Shown here piece after piece: positions 62,990-64,000 of a DNA stretch of 64,000 nt. The translations under genes were made by a program, and so were the position numbers. Below the pieces are notes generated by a model that ran no database searches, had not been told where the DNA came from, and worked only from the letters and a program-made list of their open reading frames with translations. Source of the stretch: CAVUNY01 sp963843535 (GTDB taxonomy: Bacteria; Chloroflexota; Anaerolineae; Anaerolineales; Anaerolineaceae); NCBI GenBank assembly GCA_963843535.1, contig CAWJKU010000004.1, positions 1 through 64,000 of the forward strand. The letters are read 5' to 3'. How positions within the stretch are numbered: the first letter of the stretch is position 1; the number at the start of each line of letters is the position of its first letter.

Positions 62990-63527
62990 TTGGACTACGA
63001 ATTTATCGTGAAGATCGCCTTTGAATTGGAGGAAAGCGGGTATCTCGTCGAGCGGGATCCGTTTCTGGCCGGCAGTCAGGCTCTATTATATGCGCGTTCA
63101 GCTCAGCGCTATCCCCTGGGGTTTGCCAAAATCGAAGACCATTTCCTGTTTGTCGATTGGGAGAATGCGGTGTTCGCTCAGCTCGAGCGGTTTACACAGA
63201 TTTATCAGGAGTTCAGCCGGTTTGTGAACCAGTCTTTCCACACTCCCGCATGCGCTGCGCATGCAGATCCCCAATCTGGCGCTCGTCGCCGTTTCGCAGA
63301 CCGTTTTTCCGGAGATCGTGGTGCGGTATGCGCGCAAGACCAACCTGACCCCCTGGTACCGCGGGGAAACCGGGCAAATTATTTTGGTCGACACCATCCA
63401 AAAGCAGGTGATATCCATGGACTGGTTTGGCGGTTGGAGGTCGCCCACCCGCGGGGTTCTTCCATTGAGAAATACTGCCAGCCTGATCCGGTCAATTTCA
63501 CAAAATGCTTTTTCAAACACAGCTTGA
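62990..63527 (+). CDS. Hypothetical protein (frameshifted)
   Basis: The TTG start at 62990 follows GAGG. The first frame encodes YEFIVKIAFELEESGYLVER and FLFVDWENAVFAQLERFTQI. After an extra C in the CCC run at 63245-63247 a second frame continues IPNLALVAVSQTVFPEIVVR and TGQIILVDTIQKQVISMDWF, ending at 63527. Repair gives about 178 residues. I recognise no family. It is directly followed by the ABC gene. Confidence 0.45.
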
Positions 63528-63553
63528 GCGAAAAAATTTGACGGAGAATATGA

Positions 63554-64000
63554 ATGACCACTGTTTTGCAAGCCCAGGCGCTGACCAAACACTACGCTGA
63601 TCTGACTGCCGTGCAGGATCTTTCACTGAACGTAGAAGAAGGGGAGGTATTCGGGCTGTTAGGACCGAACGGCGCAGGCAAGACCACTACGATCAACATG
63701 CTTTGCGGCTTACTCAAACCTGATTCTGGATGGGTGAAATTGCGCGGGAAAACCGTCACCAATGGCGATGCTTCCATTCGCACCCAGGTCGGCATTTGTC
63801 CGCAAAACGTCGTCGTGTGGGGACAACTGACCTGCCTCGAGCAACTGCGTTTCTTGGGAGAACTGTATGGGTTAAAAGCAAAAGACGCCCGTATCCGGGG
63901 CGAACAACTGCTCAAGGATTTCAATCTTTTGGAAAAACGCAATCAGTTGGCGCGGACACTCTCCGGGGGGATGCAGCGCCGGTTAAATCTGGCAATGGCC
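63554..64000 (+). CDS. ABC transporter ATP-binding protein (cut by window end)
   Basis: The first 149 codons are present: LLGPNGAGKTTTINMLCGLL (Walker A, about 36-55), PQNVVVWGQLTCLEQL (Q-loop) and TLSGGMQRRLNLAMA (signature). The sequence ends before Walker B. The type fits the CcmA/DRA family of drug or lipid exporters with a separate permease. GGAG lies about 7 bases before ATG 63554; ATG 63550 is in another frame. Confidence 0.9.
   Translation, partial: MTTVLQAQALTKHYADLTAVQDLSLNVEEGEVFGLLGPNGAGKTTTINMLCGLLKPDSGWVKLRGKTVTNGDASIRTQVGICPQNVVVWGQLTCLEQLRFLGELYGLKAKDARIRGEQLLKDFNLLEKRNQLARTLSGGMQRRLNLAMA

Noticed and set aside
1..64000. Programmed frameshifting or stop-codon recoding as a general explanation
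   Set aside because: The shifts fall in short G or C runs without slippery heptamers or conserved structures, go in both directions, and TAG is used as a normal stop in the window.

Overview
The window looks like a chromosomal stretch of a Chloroflexota bacterium, most likely of the class Anaerolineae. This is inferred from the mix of gene families: CPBP proteases, toast-rack and NBR1-Ig lipoproteins, Pro/Thr-rich LysM L,D-transpeptidase, XRE-ATPase-TPR regulators, a DUF4037 protein and DUF3105. No rRNA or taxonomic marker is present. One complete tRNA gene (tRNA-Ser, GCU) is visible.

1-22.7 kb is a chromosomal mosaic of stand-alone genes: an imine-reductase-like dehydrogenase behind a Fur-type box, an SRPBCC protein whose 3' end runs into tRNA-Ser, LuxR and XRE/ATPase/TPR regulators, CPBP proteases, a cluster of envelope hydrolases (4.5-9.7 kb), an ECF sigma factor, a large lipoprotein and an MFS exporter. 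22.7-33.5 kb is accessory DNA: an IS remnant, an IS110-type insertion sequence, a VapBC pair, then a compact integrative or plasmid-like element running leftward. The element carries, in order of transcription, an excisionase-like HTH protein, a replication protein with DnaA domain I and an internal iteron array, two small envelope proteins, an FtsK-type ATPase, ParA with a small partner and a tyrosine recombinase. Its right flank holds a tandem array of tRNA-3'-end-like sequences.

34.2-41.2 kb is a sulfur and redox module: DUF2892, a thioredoxin-DUF2892 fusion, a PocR-type regulator, a sulfide:quinone-reductase-like flavoprotein, DUF1641, TusE/DsrC-like and DsrE2-like proteins, followed by a two-component system. 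41.5-52.7 kb is an amino-sugar locus with its own complete phosphotransferase system (EIIC-EIID fusion, EIIB, EIIA, HPr, EI), three SIS-domain isomerase/deaminase-like proteins, NagA, a TauE/SafE permease and a DeoR regulator with a clear promoter/operator. It probably imports and phosphorylates an N-acetylated amino sugar, which NagA deacetylates and a SIS enzyme then isomerises and deaminates. 52.7-64 kb carries two Gfo/Idh/MocA oxidoreductases, a uridine phosphorylase, an aldo/keto reductase, the L,D-transpeptidase, DUF3105, an epimerase, DoxX and the start of an ABC ATPase cut by the window edge.

Two general features stand out. First, many genes outside the sulfur and PTS operons are broken by single-base indels, mostly in short G or C runs, so either the sequence has indel errors or these genes are decaying. 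Second, a 135-bp palindromic repeat occurs twice, identical and inverted, at 41.5 and 62.0 kb.
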